From: Byssothecium circinans
Taxonomy: Eukaryota; Ascomycota; Dothideomycetes; Pleosporales; Massarinaceae
Reading direction: 5' to 3'
Assembly (NCBI GenBank): GCA_010015675.1
Contig: ML977007.1
Location: forward strand, 200,414 to 264,413
Length of the DNA: 64,000 nt
In this document: positions 21,516 through 33,229 of the stretch, piece by piece
Layout: each line of letters opens with the position of its first letter
Position numbering within the stretch: position 1 is the first letter of the stretch
Made by a program: the position numbers and the translations under genes
Notes under the pieces: model-generated
Database searches by the model: none
Seen by the model: the letters and a program-made list of their open reading frames with translations, nothing else
Told to the model about the DNA's origin: nothing

Positions 21516-22910
21516 TTCGAAGATGGGATTGCTTACGGTTGGCCTTGTGTAGGCGCCATGTTACTTCGTCGATCAGCAAACTGCACAAGGTTAGCAAGAA
21601 CTTTGGCGGAAGAGGAGGGGGGGTTCATAACTTCTCAACGACAGTGGTGGAGAAGAGAGAAGGTTCGACGGCGCTGGTTTGCATTTGATTTGAAGTGTTG
21701 TGCGTCCGTGCGATGCGCTAGTCTAAACATGGATCTTCACCAATGTCGCTTCTCCCACTACCTGTTACACGTTTTGTAAGTCTCTGGCCATCGTTCAAAC
21801 AATACCCATCGGAATCTGGGAACCAGCTTGCGGATAATCAAGATTGACTAAGGAGTACTTGCTAGCTATATTCTACGAGGAATTCGTCGATTGCGTTGAG
21901 AGGGCGGATGAAAGAGAGAGTCTCAGGTAGACACTGAGTCGATAATACATGGCATTTTCGTGGGATCCTACATTTCACAATCTGCCTAAGAGATTTCACC
22001 AAACCCATTGAACCGTGACACATAATTGAGGGGAGGAAGGGTGCGAGAAGGTACTTGTACAAAGTTGGAGGAGCCTAAAATAGCTCGCCAGGGCGGCTCG
22101 ATATAGCAACAACAGTGTGATGGATGGATGCAGCGCAACCACGCAGCCACACCCTCGACACAGCAATAGTTCGTCCTGTCAGTAAAGTACTAGGCGCTGT
22201 ATCCCCCTTGGAAAGGTTTTACGGAGAGTCCTTTCTATTGTATTTACTATGATTTGTCTAAAGTGTGAGCACTCAAGCTCACTTATGTCCCACATTTACT
22301 GCTGCTCAAGTGGACGGAATGGTACCAACAGAGAGATGAAACCAGGGAAAGCTACTACCAGCCGGCTTCAGATTAAATGATCAAAATTAATCCTGTCCTG
22401 CAAAGAGGACTGCTAATATCCTGAAGGTTTGAATACATGTTCCCATATCAGCGTCACGTGAACAGTCTCCTCCCGCGGTCCCAACGCATGTACTGTACAT
22501 GTATGTAAACTCCCATCTGACAATCAAACATCACGTGAAAGATCACGCTCCAACAAGCAGGTGCATTCGCAACCGCGGCAGAGCACCCGATCCCAACATT
22601 CACGTTCTGCATCACAGGATTGCGAAGCTCAGAACTAATTTCGTGGCGCGTTGGACAAGGCGATGATAATGCTCTCGGCGTGAGCTAATCGGGAAGGTAA
22701 GAACACCAAGGTCTTGGCGAGCGATTGCCCACCTACCATAAACCTAGTTTGGTCAATTTTGCCATTGAGCACCGCTTATCCGAGCACCTGGGATCACGTT
22801 AAAATAGCACGTCATGGCCTGCATTTCTGCAGGTACCTGCTCACTGCTTCCTGGAGCTTTCAATTGCCTCTCAAGCTGTAGAAAAAGTGTCGGGTCAATT
22901 GAACGACAAG
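21516..22910. other. Divergent intergenic region
   Basis: About 1.4 kb upstream of both the Cys/His-rich gene (minus) and the DPP-V gene (plus), so it holds both promoters. Two CACGTG-type E-box-like sites (CACGTGAAC near 22456 and CACGTGAAA near 22532) are visible. No coding frame supported. Confidence 0.5.
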
Positions 22911-25430
22911 ATGGCTTTTAGGACTGCTTTGGTGGGCGCGAGCTTGCTGCTCGGAGGAGCTCGTGCTCTGAGTGTTGAGTGAGCGTAATGCTATCGTGAG
23001 GAGAAATAATTGCTGATGATTTTAGGGGAATGCTTGGTGCTCCTCGTCGTGGTGTCGCGAATGTGAACCCCAGCGGAGTAAGTATCTGTGGACGACAGAG
23101 TTTAAAATCTCAATGCTAATTAATGTATGTAGGAATTGGCTCTATTCACTTCGTCAGTCTACAATTGGACCACCCACAAGGCATCCACCACATGGCAAAT
23201 TCTGGACGTTGCGAGCGGAAACATCACCAAGGCACCTTTCGGCTCAGCCGTGTCGGAATTCGTCTGGGTTGGTGCGACCAACACCAGCATTCTGTACATC
23301 AACAGCACGAATGACGAGATTCCTGGAGGTGTGACACTTTATACCGCTGACCTGGCAAAAGAGTTCGCTCCGTACGTAGAGGCGCGCAATAATATTTTGT
23401 TACCAACTGACAGGACCCAGCAAGCTCGTCGCATCTCTGCACGCGCCTTTCTCCGGACTCAAGGCTGTCAAGACGGAATCCGGCGCCATCAACTTCGTCG
23501 TCAACGCCCTCGCATACTGGAATAACGGGACAGCCTACAACGAGGAGCTCGTGAGCACGCCGCTGAGCACTGGTCAAATCTATGATAGCAACTACGTGCG
23601 GCATTGGGACACATACCTCACCCAACAACGCTACGCCGTCTTCTCAGGCAGCCTCACGTCCGGCTACGATGGCTACACATTCAACGGCGAAGTCAAGAAC
23701 CTGCTGTTCGGTATCAAGGATTTTGTCACCAAGCCCGAGACTCCTGTTCAACCTTTCGGTGACTCTGGCGACTATGATCTTTCGCCCGACGGGAAGAAGG
23801 TCGCTTTCTTGACAAAGGCGCCAGAACTTCCCAAGGCGAATTATACAGCAAGCTACATCTACACTGTTCCGCACGACGGATCCTCTGCGCCCGTCGCCGT
23901 GAACGGTCCTGGCTCCAACGCTCCTAAGACCGCCCAGGGAGCTTCCCAAAGTCCGCGCTGGTCCCCCGACAGCACCAAGCTCGCGTACGTCCAACAGGAT
24001 AACATCATCTACGAATCCGACCGCTTCAAACTCTACATTGCTACCATCAATGGAAACTCTACCACCGTCAAGACAGTTGCCGAGGACTGGGATTCTAGCC
24101 CCAGCGGTCTGCTCTGGAGTGCCAATGGCGATAACTTATGGGTGACTTCAGAACTCCACGCCTCAGTCCGTCTGTGGGTCGTGCCGACCGACGCCAGCGC
24201 GGGCTTCAAACCAGCGAACATCACCGGCCCGCAAACCTCCATCACAGACTTCGCCGTGCTTCCCTCCGGCCACGCCCTAGTCTCCGCAAGCGCGTCCTGG
24301 ACTTCGCGAATCTTCTACACTGTGTCCCCAACAACCACATCCGAGACTAAGGTCCTTTTCAACGCTCAAACCGTCGACCCCGAACTCGCCACCGTGTCTC
24401 AATCCCGCGTCGGAAACATCTGGTACGGGCCGAATGAGAACGGTGACCTGATCCAAGCTTTTGTATACTACCCACTCAACTTCACCACGGAGAAGAAGTG
24501 GCCGCTCGTCATAGAGATCCATGGCGGACCCCAGAGTTCTCAGGGTGATGTGTGGAGTGTACGGTGGAATCTGCAGCTCTGGGCCGAACAGGGCTTTGTC
24601 GTAGTCGTGCCGCAGTTCACCGGCACGCCGAGCTATGGGCAGAACTTCACCGACAAGATCACGAATAACTGGGGCGGAACGCCGTACCGCGACATTGAGT
24701 TATTGTTCGCCCACCTCGAGAAAAACGTTAGCTGGATCGATACTGACCGCGCTGTTGCTGGTGGTGCCAGTTTTGGCGGTTTCATGTATTTAACCCTAAC
24801 CCCCCCACCTTCCTCTATCATTACAAGATTCCCTCCATCTACTGGCCTTTACGCTTCAATACTAACGTACTATTTTCAGGACGAACTGGATCCAAGGCCA
24901 CGCCCTCGGCCGCAAATTCAAAGCCCTCGTAACCCATGACGGCAAAGTCAACCAATTCGGCGCCTACGCCACCGACGAGATCTTCTTCATCCAGCACGAC
25001 CAAAACGGCACCATGTGGGATAATCGCGAGAACTACGCGATTTGGGACCCCTTGACACATGCCAAGAATTTCTCCACGCCGCATTTTATCGCGCATAGTA
25101 CGTCTTCTTCCCCCTTTTCCTCCCAAAATGGCCGGTGGATCATGTCATGAGGAGGTCCAGGCGGTTTATTTCAGGAGAAGGGTAGCGCTAACGTTGGTGC
25201 TTCGTGTAGATGACCTCGATTACCGCGTTGTGCAAGCAGAGGGTTTGAACCTCTTCAACATTTTGCAGACGAAGGGCGTGCCATCGCGCTTTTTACACTT
25301 CTCCGACGAGGCACATTGGACGTCTAAGAGAGAGAATAGTCTTGTGTGGCATAAGTATATCTTCAACTGGATCAGGTACTGGGTTGGTATTGATAAGGAG
25401 TTGATCCAGGACGGGGTGATTAAGCAGTAG
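22911..25430 (+). CDS. dpp5: Secreted dipeptidyl-peptidase V (S9 prolyl-oligopeptidase family)
   Basis: Six exons: 22911-22978, 23026-23077, 23133-23371, 23421-24785, 24880-25097 and 25210-25430. They encode 720 aa, the usual length of fungal DPP-V. A signal peptide (MAFRTALVGASLLLGGARAL) precedes the mature start EGMLGAPRRGVANVNPSG. The middle is a beta-propeller (YDLSPDGKKVAFLTKAPELP). The C-terminal hydrolase has WPLVIEIHGGPQ, nucleophile GGASFGGFM (Ser570), an Asp in HNDLDYRVV and catalytic His in FSDEAHW. The enzyme removes dipeptides from the N-termini of peptides outside the cell, and related proteins are abundant secreted antigens in moulds. Several N-glycosylation sequons are visible. 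The acceptor at 23421 was selected because it restores the family reading frame. No defects seen. Confidence 0.93.
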
Positions 25431-25703
25431 ATATGATGAGAGCAGAAAGCGCAGGCGAAATAGTAATGAGTAATGCGTAATATTGAATGCAATATCTTAA
25501 CAAAGAAGAGATTTGTGCTCGAACCTGACGCGTGAAGTGTGGTATAATGATGGTGTTGTGGGATATGCATCATGGCGGCGTCATGCTCACCCCACTTCCA
25601 CGCACAACACATTCCAGCCCCGATTTCGAAGACACGAGCCTCAACTACAAAGACCCTATCTAGTAAAATCTTTATAATCCCACAGAAGATGTGCCATTCC
25701 TAC

Positions 25704-25765
25704 TCCGACGTCAATCCATTAGCCGTGCCTAACACGCTCAAGCTCGGCGCAGAATCGGCGATATT
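25704..25765 (-). pseudogene. Relic of an MFS transporter gene
   Basis: The minus strand encodes IADSAPSLSVLGTANGLTSE and then a stop. The functional MFS gene 2 kb away has ITNSAPSLRLLGTINGLATS at the matching place. Only about 20 codons can be recognised. It is a decayed duplicate or a piece of a diverged paralogue. Confidence 0.6.
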
Positions 25766-25867
25766 GAAAGCCAGGCCAATCGCACGAAGGAGGTTTGCTA
25801 AAAATAAAAACAGTGGAGCAAATCAAAAAGCAATAATATTCTCGGAGAAAGATAATGGCGGAATCGT

Positions 25868-25964
25868 AGCGACTGGTTTTCAGTGTGGTACCCAATACCA
25901 GCGACAGGTTCTCGTTGTCTCACCCAAAACCAGCAGCTGGTTTTCAGCGGTATTTTACTACCCT
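25868..25964. repeat. Array of 32-bp palindromic units (inverted arm)
   Basis: Three units in reverse orientation to those at 26736-26897. The units end at about 25882, 25914 and 25946, a 32-bp period. The cores are variants of AAAACCAGNNGCTGGTTTT, each able to form a hairpin. The middle unit is the most degenerate. Confidence 0.75.
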
Positions 25965-26060
25965 AACTCCTTCCTCACAACCCAAATATAAACAGCCGAG
26001 CGACGCAATGAGAGAAATATTCTCCATTCTCGCAAAAGGAATACGAAGTCGTGTGCTGTC

Positions 26061-26142
26061 AAGGTAGATACCTTGTTATTATTAAAGTAGATACTTTGGT
26101 AATCTTAAAGCAAATGCGGGTTGATGTTGAGGTAAATACCTT
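26061..26142. repeat. Three short AGGTANATACCT-type palindromes
   Basis: Imperfect palindromes AAGGTAGATACCTT (26061), AAAGTAGATACTTT (26084) and GAGGTAAATACCTT (26129) lie within 82 bp, inside the segment bounded by the 32-bp repeat arrays. Confidence 0.6.
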
Positions 26143-26350
26143 AGTGTGAAATCTTCTAGGGAGATGTAGGGATGGTAACCTTGTTGCTGTTAGTTACGGT
26201 GTGGTAAATGTGTCTGGGTATATTCACTTAAACTTGGAGGCAGGCTTAACATCAGATTCCAACTCTGATTCGACTTCAGAATCGCAACCTTCCTCCGCGT
26301 GCGCTTCTAGAACGATAGCCACAGTCCTGTATAAAAATCAGTGCTCTCTA

Positions 26351-26491
26351 TTATATATTCGCAATATCATCGCGCATACGAAAATACTCTTCTGCGTCAT
26401 AATCCTGCGTCTCCATGAGAATATCGCAGAGGTTACGGTCATAGTCAGTACAATAATTTGTGGGCCATTCCGTGACCCAACGCGTGCGCAT
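26351..26491 (-). other. Small ORF (46 aa), coding status unknown
   Basis: ATG at 26491, TAA at 26351-26353. The product begins MRTRWVTEWPTNYC, contains METQDYDAEEYFRMRDDI and has a protein-like composition. No family recognised. It lies between the two palindromic arrays and may be a captured or decayed fragment. Confidence 0.25.
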
Positions 26492-26735
26492 CTGCAAACC
26501 ATGCGTCCTAGCAGGATTGGGGACTTAGATTCTTCCTCTCGTGTAGGTAGCAGAAAAAGTGCGATGCAAGTAAACCTTAGTAAGGGCTTTAGCTGCTAAT
26601 AAATTTTTCACAAATTGTATAAAAAGATTTTTTGTAGACCCTGTCGAAGGGGGATACAGGGCAGAGTACTTTAGTTAAAAGAAGAACTTTTGTCGTATCG
26701 AGATTAGGGCTAGACACACTTGGGTGGCACACCGC

Positions 26736-26897
26736 TGAAAACCAGTCGCTGGTTTTGCGTAACACAGTGAAAACCAGCCGCTGGTTTTGGGCACCACACT
26801 GAAAACCATCCGCTGGTTTTGCGCAAGAAATTGAAAACTAGGTACCAATTTTCCCCAAAGCCTATGAAAACTAGCAGGTAGTTATGTAAAATCCCAC
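26736..26897. repeat. Tandem 32-bp palindromic repeat array
   Basis: Five units begin TGAAAAC at 26736, 26768, 26800, 26832 and 26865, a period of 32-33 bp. The first three have the core AAAACCAGNCGCTGGTTTT (or one mismatch), an almost perfect palindrome. The last two have decayed to AAAACTAG variants by C-to-T-like changes. The array is in inverted orientation to the one at 25868-25964. Confidence 0.85.
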
Positions 26898-27000
26898 CTT
26901 TTCTACTACCCGCGAGTCTCCATGCGCCATTAGAAAGTGAGCCCACATGCAATCGTCTTTGCACAGGTGGTCGATACTGGTCCACCGCACCACATGCCAA

Positions 27001-29071
27001 TCACGTGCCACCCCAACTTGCGCCTCCGGTTCCAATGACACCTGCACTCCCCAAGTTCGAACTCAGTCGCCTGAATCCATTCCCCATTCCCAGCGGAACT
27101 GAAGTTCTCCTCCTTACAATCCGATTGCGTCGGTTGTTGGAGTGACTGCGCACTCGGCTCATACTGCTTGAGCTTCGCCTCCCTCGGTAATCTCCAGATG
27201 CGACATCTTCTACACTCAAATCCATTTCATCATCCGAGGCGACAGCATCGCTCGATCGCGTACTGGTGTAAGTAAGCAAGCCTGTCGGTTCGCCGTACTC
27301 TGACTCAGCATGTTCGGTGTCCAAATCGTCGTTATTCGTAGCATTAGCAGTCTCGTCTGTACCTTCGATTGAGGATGCGCTTGCTGAAAGTACGCTGTCG
27401 GAGTCCGGGTCCGGGTCGTCACCAAATCCTTTCCCTTCCTCGAGCCAAAGTGTGGGGATCCAGGCCAGGAACCCAATCGCAGTCAATGTCCAGAAAGGAA
27501 TGATAACATACCCCTTCTTGGCCCCATACGTGAAAAGTGTCCCGCCGATGGCCGGTCCCGCGGCTCGGCCAATTGCACTCACACTCGTCGCCAACCCATT
27601 AATGGTGCCCAACAATCTCAAACTTGGCGCTGAATTCGTGATCATTATCGTCGAAGTAGGAAAAGCGAGCGACCCTGCTAGTCCTCTGAAGATCAGTAAC
27701 CCGACCATTGCTACTTCGCGAGAGGTATTGGACGGCAGAAGTGATAGGAAAGGCGTGATCATGAACACGACTGGGTAGACGATGAAGGAAATGCGGAGGC
27801 AGCGCAGAACACCGAGACGGCGGGTAATTGGCGGGAAGAGCAAGAATTGGAAGAGCGTTGATGTGACGGCGAAAATTGTGAAAATGGCACCGATACGACG
27901 TGAATCGATGCCAAAACCGCCGGCGAATTTGAGCGGGAGTTGAACCTTTGGGTCATCGATGGATTGGGGTGGGTGGTGCATGTAGACCGGGAGGAGCTGG
28001 TCGAATGCTATCGAGTATAAGGCGAGCAATGTATACACGACGAGATTCAGTGTAGTTTGAAAAGAGAGGACGTCTTTGACTCTAGGTGGTGCTTCTCGTA
28101 TGATGTCCTTTGTGCCCATGGGATCGGCTTCTTCATCTTGGTTGAGTTTCTGCTGACGGAGAAGTGGTTCTTGCTCGGGGCGGATCTTCTTTTCTCGGTG
28201 GGGTATATTGAAGGTCTTGCGGACCCAGGCCGTGATCTTGCCACCTATAACAAGACCAATGTCGCGATCGTTCTTCTTCGACTCTAGGGATTCCTACTCC
28301 TGTTAGCACTATATCACGCTTGCTCGCACCCACGCACATACCTTCAAGAACAGAAACCCTGTGATGATTCCAATAGAAAACAAAGCAGCCGCAACAAGAT
28401 TCGGTGGAGAGTACGGAAACCTCGCAAAGAATCCATCACCTTTTGGTTTCCTTGGGTCGACCCTCAACGGGTTCGAAAGCGCACCACCCAGCGTTGGTCC
28501 AAAGATGGCTCCAATCGTATACACCAATGGCATGACACTGAAAGCTCGGGGTTGTAGCTCCTTATACGGGCACAATTCTCGTGGTCCATTAGTAACGCCT
28601 AACAAAGGAGGGTACTTGTAGAAATAGACAAACCTGCTACCGTTGTTCTCAATATACCGACATTGCCATTCCCCAGTCCTTGTAACGCTCTTGCCGTAAT
28701 AGCCATAGGCAGGCTTGTCGAGAACCCCCATATCAACATCGTCACCATAGTATTGAACAGCCCAATCAAGATGATGGGTTTTCTTCCAAAGCGGTCTGAG
28801 GCTGCGCCCCATGGTATTCCGGTAAAGGCTTGCGCGATCGAGAAGACGGCGGAAGTGAGGCCGGCCCAGCGCGCGATATCGTTCTCAGGCACGCCGAAGG
28901 ATTCCATCATCTCTGGCATATACGGATAGACGCTTGTGAGGGCGATGGGTTCGGCGAAGCGACATATTGCTAGCAGTATTATCAGCCCGCAGTCCTGTAA
29001 AGCGGTGAAGGAGTTGAAGAGTACATACAGAGAATGACCAGCTGCTTGACTGGCAAGCGGCGTTCAGTCAT
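27001..29071 (-). CDS. Major facilitator superfamily transporter
   Basis: Four exons: 29071-29029, 28969-28634, 28577-28342 and 28293-27001, encoding about 635 aa. The start MTERRLPVKQLVILSICRFAEP is the usual N-terminus of a fungal MFS subgroup. MFS motif A is visible as WGAASDRFGRKPIIL. Further recognisable membrane segments are FSVMPLVYTIGAIFGPTLGG, TGFLFLKESLESKK (end of the first half) and LVVYTLLALYSIAFDQLLPVYM. A hydrophilic loop joins the halves. The C-terminus is a long acidic/Ser-rich then basic tail (SRGRRSSSSMSRVRSH type). Substrate cannot be told from sequence; related proteins are annotated as membrane or drug/zinc-type transporters. Likely in the plasma or vacuolar membrane. 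Confidence 0.88.
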
Positions 29072-30969
29072 GGTGGTATACTGTGGAGCAGCCAGGGAGG
29101 CATGCTAGAGAGAGGGAGAGAACAAAAGACTGAGCAACGGGAAGCTGGGGCTGAGGTTTGTTGCGAGCTCTGCATATGCGCGTGCGAGAGCGAGCTTCGG
29201 AATAGCGTCCCCGCAATTTTCTGCGATGACGGAATAGTGTTGGTGTGTCACGCGCCTTGAACTATTATCGGCCTGCTCCGCTCGTTCGCTCCCCCCAAAT
29301 AACTCCGCTTCAATGTGCGATAGAAGTCCATCATGCATGTAAACATGAAAGTTCAAGTTGTATTCTGTGATGATGGTGGTTGATGTTTGACAGCCGCCAT
29401 GGCGCGCGGGGAAATTCCATGTCATACTTTGAACCAACGCTTTTTGAGACGGGAACTAATCCCTTTCCATACTCACGTATGCAGGGTTCCATGTAGTTCT
29501 AAATTAGTAACCTCCCATTTAAAATTCTCGGCCTCACCTTAACGAATCGCCGATATAATAATTGTCTTTCTCTCCTTCGCCATTTTTTGGTCGTGGTTAC
29601 TATCAAGCCTTCGGTTTTGTGCCCAGTCCCCACCATCCCCGCTCGTTCGGCTGACTCGATTCGGCTCGTAAACGCCATTCCGACCGAACTCCGAAGCATG
29701 CTACTCCGGCCTCTTGCGAAAAGAGAAACTTATGTTGGACTGGAGCGAGACGGAGTTCGTACTTGTCCGGAAAAACGTTTTCGGGGAAAGTATCATGCTT
29801 GTAGAGAGATCGGGTCCTATTGCTTATCGAGTCTAAATGGTTCCCCAACTAATCTCTGGTTCTCTTTAGTCCGGGAGATATTCAGGGTTGGAAACGATTA
29901 TTCTCGGTTGAAGGTAATGAGGAAATGAAGAAAGGTTCAGGATGTCGACGCAAATAGCGTTATTCTATGGGACTGTCGAAGAGGCCATGCTTGCAAGTCG
30001 GTGCTGCCATCCTCGAACCACCGACCGATACTGCAAAACCTCCACACGGCTATCATAGCAGGAGACCCAAGAAAACGTATTGGGAATTCATCTTTTCTAC
30101 TTTTACGCTTTTTGCATGCTTCTTCTCGGATAAGTGAAGCGCTGGACGGAGCGCTTTTCTCTCAGCGACCAGTATGCAACCCATTCTCAGCCTTCTCGGT
30201 ATCGTCATTCCTATCTTTCCCTTCTAGACCATACTCCCTCTCCAACTCCTCGCTCAAGGTGGCAAGCTTCGCCAACAGCACAGCAAGTATGCCAGACGCC
30301 CAGAATCGCGAACCACACTGCTTTCAACGCTTATAAATACACTCCAGCGACGTCGCTCTTAGTTTTGTGGCTCAGTGATAGAAAGGAGGGACAGTTGCAT
30401 GCTAATACGCCCGAAACCCCCGCAAGTTCTTCACAGCACTATCGTTAACCCCACCTACGTACGCGTCGAACCTTTTGTTGAAGATTATATTAGGTATCGT
30501 AATACCGCAAGCGAGCCAAAGCTACACTGGAACGAGTAGATGCCAGTTGCCGCTGCGAGGTCCCTTTCCATTAAGAAGTCAGCCCAGCTAGAAGGGTCGT
30601 CGGAAGGATTACGGTGCGACTAGCTGTATCGATGATTTAAAAACAGCCTGTACACTAGTGAGTCGTACTACTTGAGAACGTATTTGATCTTTTTCTAGTT
30701 AACTAGTTATACGATACACCGAAAGGAATTTTTCAAAAATTAACCCCCAAGTTCCCTGCCGTATTCTGAATCCTAGATCGCGAATGTTGAGAGGTCACGA
30801 AGAGAGTCTGAAGTGCCACCGATAACTTGAAGTGAACTCGAACAGCCGCCCTTAGCCACAACGACCAACCCCATAGTCTAGTACTCATTCGCTAACACTT
30901 ATTCCCCGCCTCGAAAGCATGGAAAGCAGCACACATCTATTCATCTAACAACACACAACGTTCACCTCA
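29072..30969. other. Long intergenic region
   Basis: About 1.9 kb upstream of the MFS gene and downstream of the minus-strand F-box-like gene. I see no supported gene, transposon end or RNA gene. Scattered open frames of about 100 codons occur on both strands and look like chance. Confidence 0.5.
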
Positions 30970-32866
30970 CTAGCTCAACAAAGGAACTTGAGGCCCGGAA
31001 ATCGCCCCAAGAATGACATTCCCCCACTCCTTCCCCCATGGATACCACCTAGGAATCCGATCCTCCACGCGCTCATAATTCTCCCCATCGTCAGCAACAG
31101 CTCCCCAGCAGTCTTCCGAATCCTTCATCAATACGAACAAAGTGCTCCAATCACGGAATACATCTCCACCTCTAGCCCTACTGAACCTAACCATGACCGA
31201 CACGCGCTCGAAGCCACAAGACTGGATCCAATCGCAAAAGTGGCGCAATTCAAGTACGTCATCGTATGAATGGTGTTGTATGCGTGGTGTGTGTGGTCGG
31301 TCCCAGGTCACGAGACCAAGCAGAAGGTGGTTGCGGGAGGTGATTTTGATGGAGAGGTTAGGGTATGCGTGGCGCTGCAGAAGGTTGATGATTCTCTGGA
31401 TGGTGTGTCGATGTCGTGATTTGCTCAACTTGTGCATGTTCCAGTCGGAGACATCAGTCCTACGGGCATAGCGCGGAATGCCTATACCGCCAGATTCGGG
31501 GAAGTCGAGGTCGATGCAGAAGTTCTGCATAAGACGGAGGTTGTTCAGAGGAATGTTCTCTACGTATTCCAGCATTGTTTTTTGGTATTCCAGTGACGTA
31601 GAATTGGTTCGAGGTGTAGAAAACGTGGGTTGCCATCTTTTGAAAGTTGCGGCTGACGCGGAAGAGGCAGTCAGGAAGCCGGTCGCACATGCAGGTGGTG
31701 GAAATGGCAAAATTGTAATTCCCATGGCAGAGGCAGTGCGCAAAGTTTTCGGTATTGCAGGCTCCGCAGCAGCCGTTGATGAGGGGGCGTGGTTTATCTG
31801 TAATGTTGATGCCTAGGATGTCGAGCCTATCATGGCACAGAGCGTTCGGTGTGATCACTAGACCAGTGAATGATAGGACATGCTGCTGTAGCTCATTGGG
31901 TAGGCGTTCGAATGGAAAGGAATGTTCGAGATCAACCTCTCCAGACGCTGATTTGCCGTCCGTACAAGTTCGAATCGTCTTTCGCAGTCTCTTCGTCAAG
32001 CTTCTTCCCCGGGCATGGGGCCCAAGGTCGAGACGCAAGTGTTTCACCTGCACATCTCTAAGAGGACGAAGTATTTTGCGTGCGGTATAAGAATTGGCTG
32101 GGAAGCTTTCCAGCGTGAGAGTAAGCGAGGATAGACGGTTTTCGTTGATGACCGAGCAGAATCTCGCCCAGCGCGCCTGGTATCCAGGCACCCGCCAACC
32201 GGTGCAGGAGTCCTGCATATCTTTCTTTTCCTTCTTTTCGAGATTGGTTGGGCCGTACGTAGGTGCATAGAAAACGTGAAGAGTGCGCATGGTAGATAGA
32301 GTGCTGGCACGCAGCTGAAGAAAGTAGTCCATAATTTTGGTCTGCCACGTGTTGACGCACAAAGTATTTTCCCCATAGAGTATTGCCGTGCCCTCAACGT
32401 TCATTCGCTTGCAAGCCAGTAACAAACCCAGGGGGAAGGGCGGATGCTCGCAGAAAGGGAGCGAACTGGTAGCCGACGAGGTCTGCAGAACCAATTCTTC
32501 GAGCTTGCATGGCCAATTGTCCAAGCCCTGATGTGAGAAGAATCGACCATGTCGTAACAGACACTCCATGCCACATGACTGCAGGAGGCCGTGAGAATTA
32601 CGGATTTCGTTGTCATAGTGGTGGTATTCAATATCCTGGAGCCACCGAGTCATAGATGTGAATGGGCGTTTGCCACAGGTCGAATTATGGCTACCTAGCT
32701 CTCGAAGCTGTCGGATCCTCGAGTGCTCTTTCAAGAGACTAGTCGGACATGACCGAAGAAGGCCTGCGTGGCGGAGGATCATTCGCAGGACATTATTTGG
32801 TAGGTCGAACAGATGAGGCCGGCGTTCCATTTCAGCGGTTCCAAGGTTCTCCCCATCCTGTGCCAT
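30970..32866 (-). CDS. F-box-like fungal protein with a probable single-base frameshift
   Basis: The first frame runs from ATG 32866 with two F-box-like segments, LFDLPNNVLRMILRHAGLL near the start and FERLPNELQQHVLSFTGLV in the middle. The second is followed by family features of fungal F-box/DUF proteins (LLACKRMNVEGTAILYGENT, and FRVSRNFQKMATHVFYTSNQFYV). At a run of six A on the coding strand (near 31576-31581) the frame is lost. The other frame continues directly with LEYVENIPLNNLRLMQNFCIDLDFP down to the stop at 30970. Five A instead of six would join the halves as TGIPKTMLEYVENIP. No intron fits. This is either a sequencing error or a young pseudogene. Role, if intact: substrate adaptor of an SCF ubiquitin ligase (inference). 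Confidence 0.7.
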
Positions 32867-33229
32867 GTGTGATGTATAGTGATGTGTCGAGTGTTCGGAT
32901 AAGCTTTCCGCAGTTCTTGAGATGAAAATGGTCTCCAAAGCCTGATGTGGTAGGGAGTTGTTAAGGTGAAGGGCAGTGGAAGGTGGAAGTGTGGGAAGGA
33001 AAAGATTGTGGCATCTTATGTTGACTTAGTGTGTTAGGAACCATGGTTCGGCCCGCTACTTGGGATTGTGGCCATCATGAGATGAAAAACTCGTATAGAA
33101 GGCCACGAGAGCCAAGTTTGTAGCGGTTATTACCAATCCGTAGCTTCAGACAAGTTCTCAAGAGCTGTGTTTTGGCCACGTGATCGGTACCACGTCTCAC
33201 ATGCAAGTCCGCCGCGCAACTCCACCTCG

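Larger units (their letters stand above)
25431..27000. other. Intergenic region with relics and palindromic repeats
   Basis: About 1.6 kb between the 3' ends of the DPP-V and MFS genes. It contains an MFS relic, two inverted arrays of 32-bp palindromic units, a group of AGGTA-type palindromes and a 46-codon minus-strand frame, each listed separately. The structure suggests a decayed non-autonomous element. Confidence 0.5.

Noticed and set aside
26736..26897. Regularly spaced repeats resembling a CRISPR array
   Set aside because: The host is a eukaryote, the units are palindromic over their whole core and decay progressively, and there are no unique spacers or cas genes.
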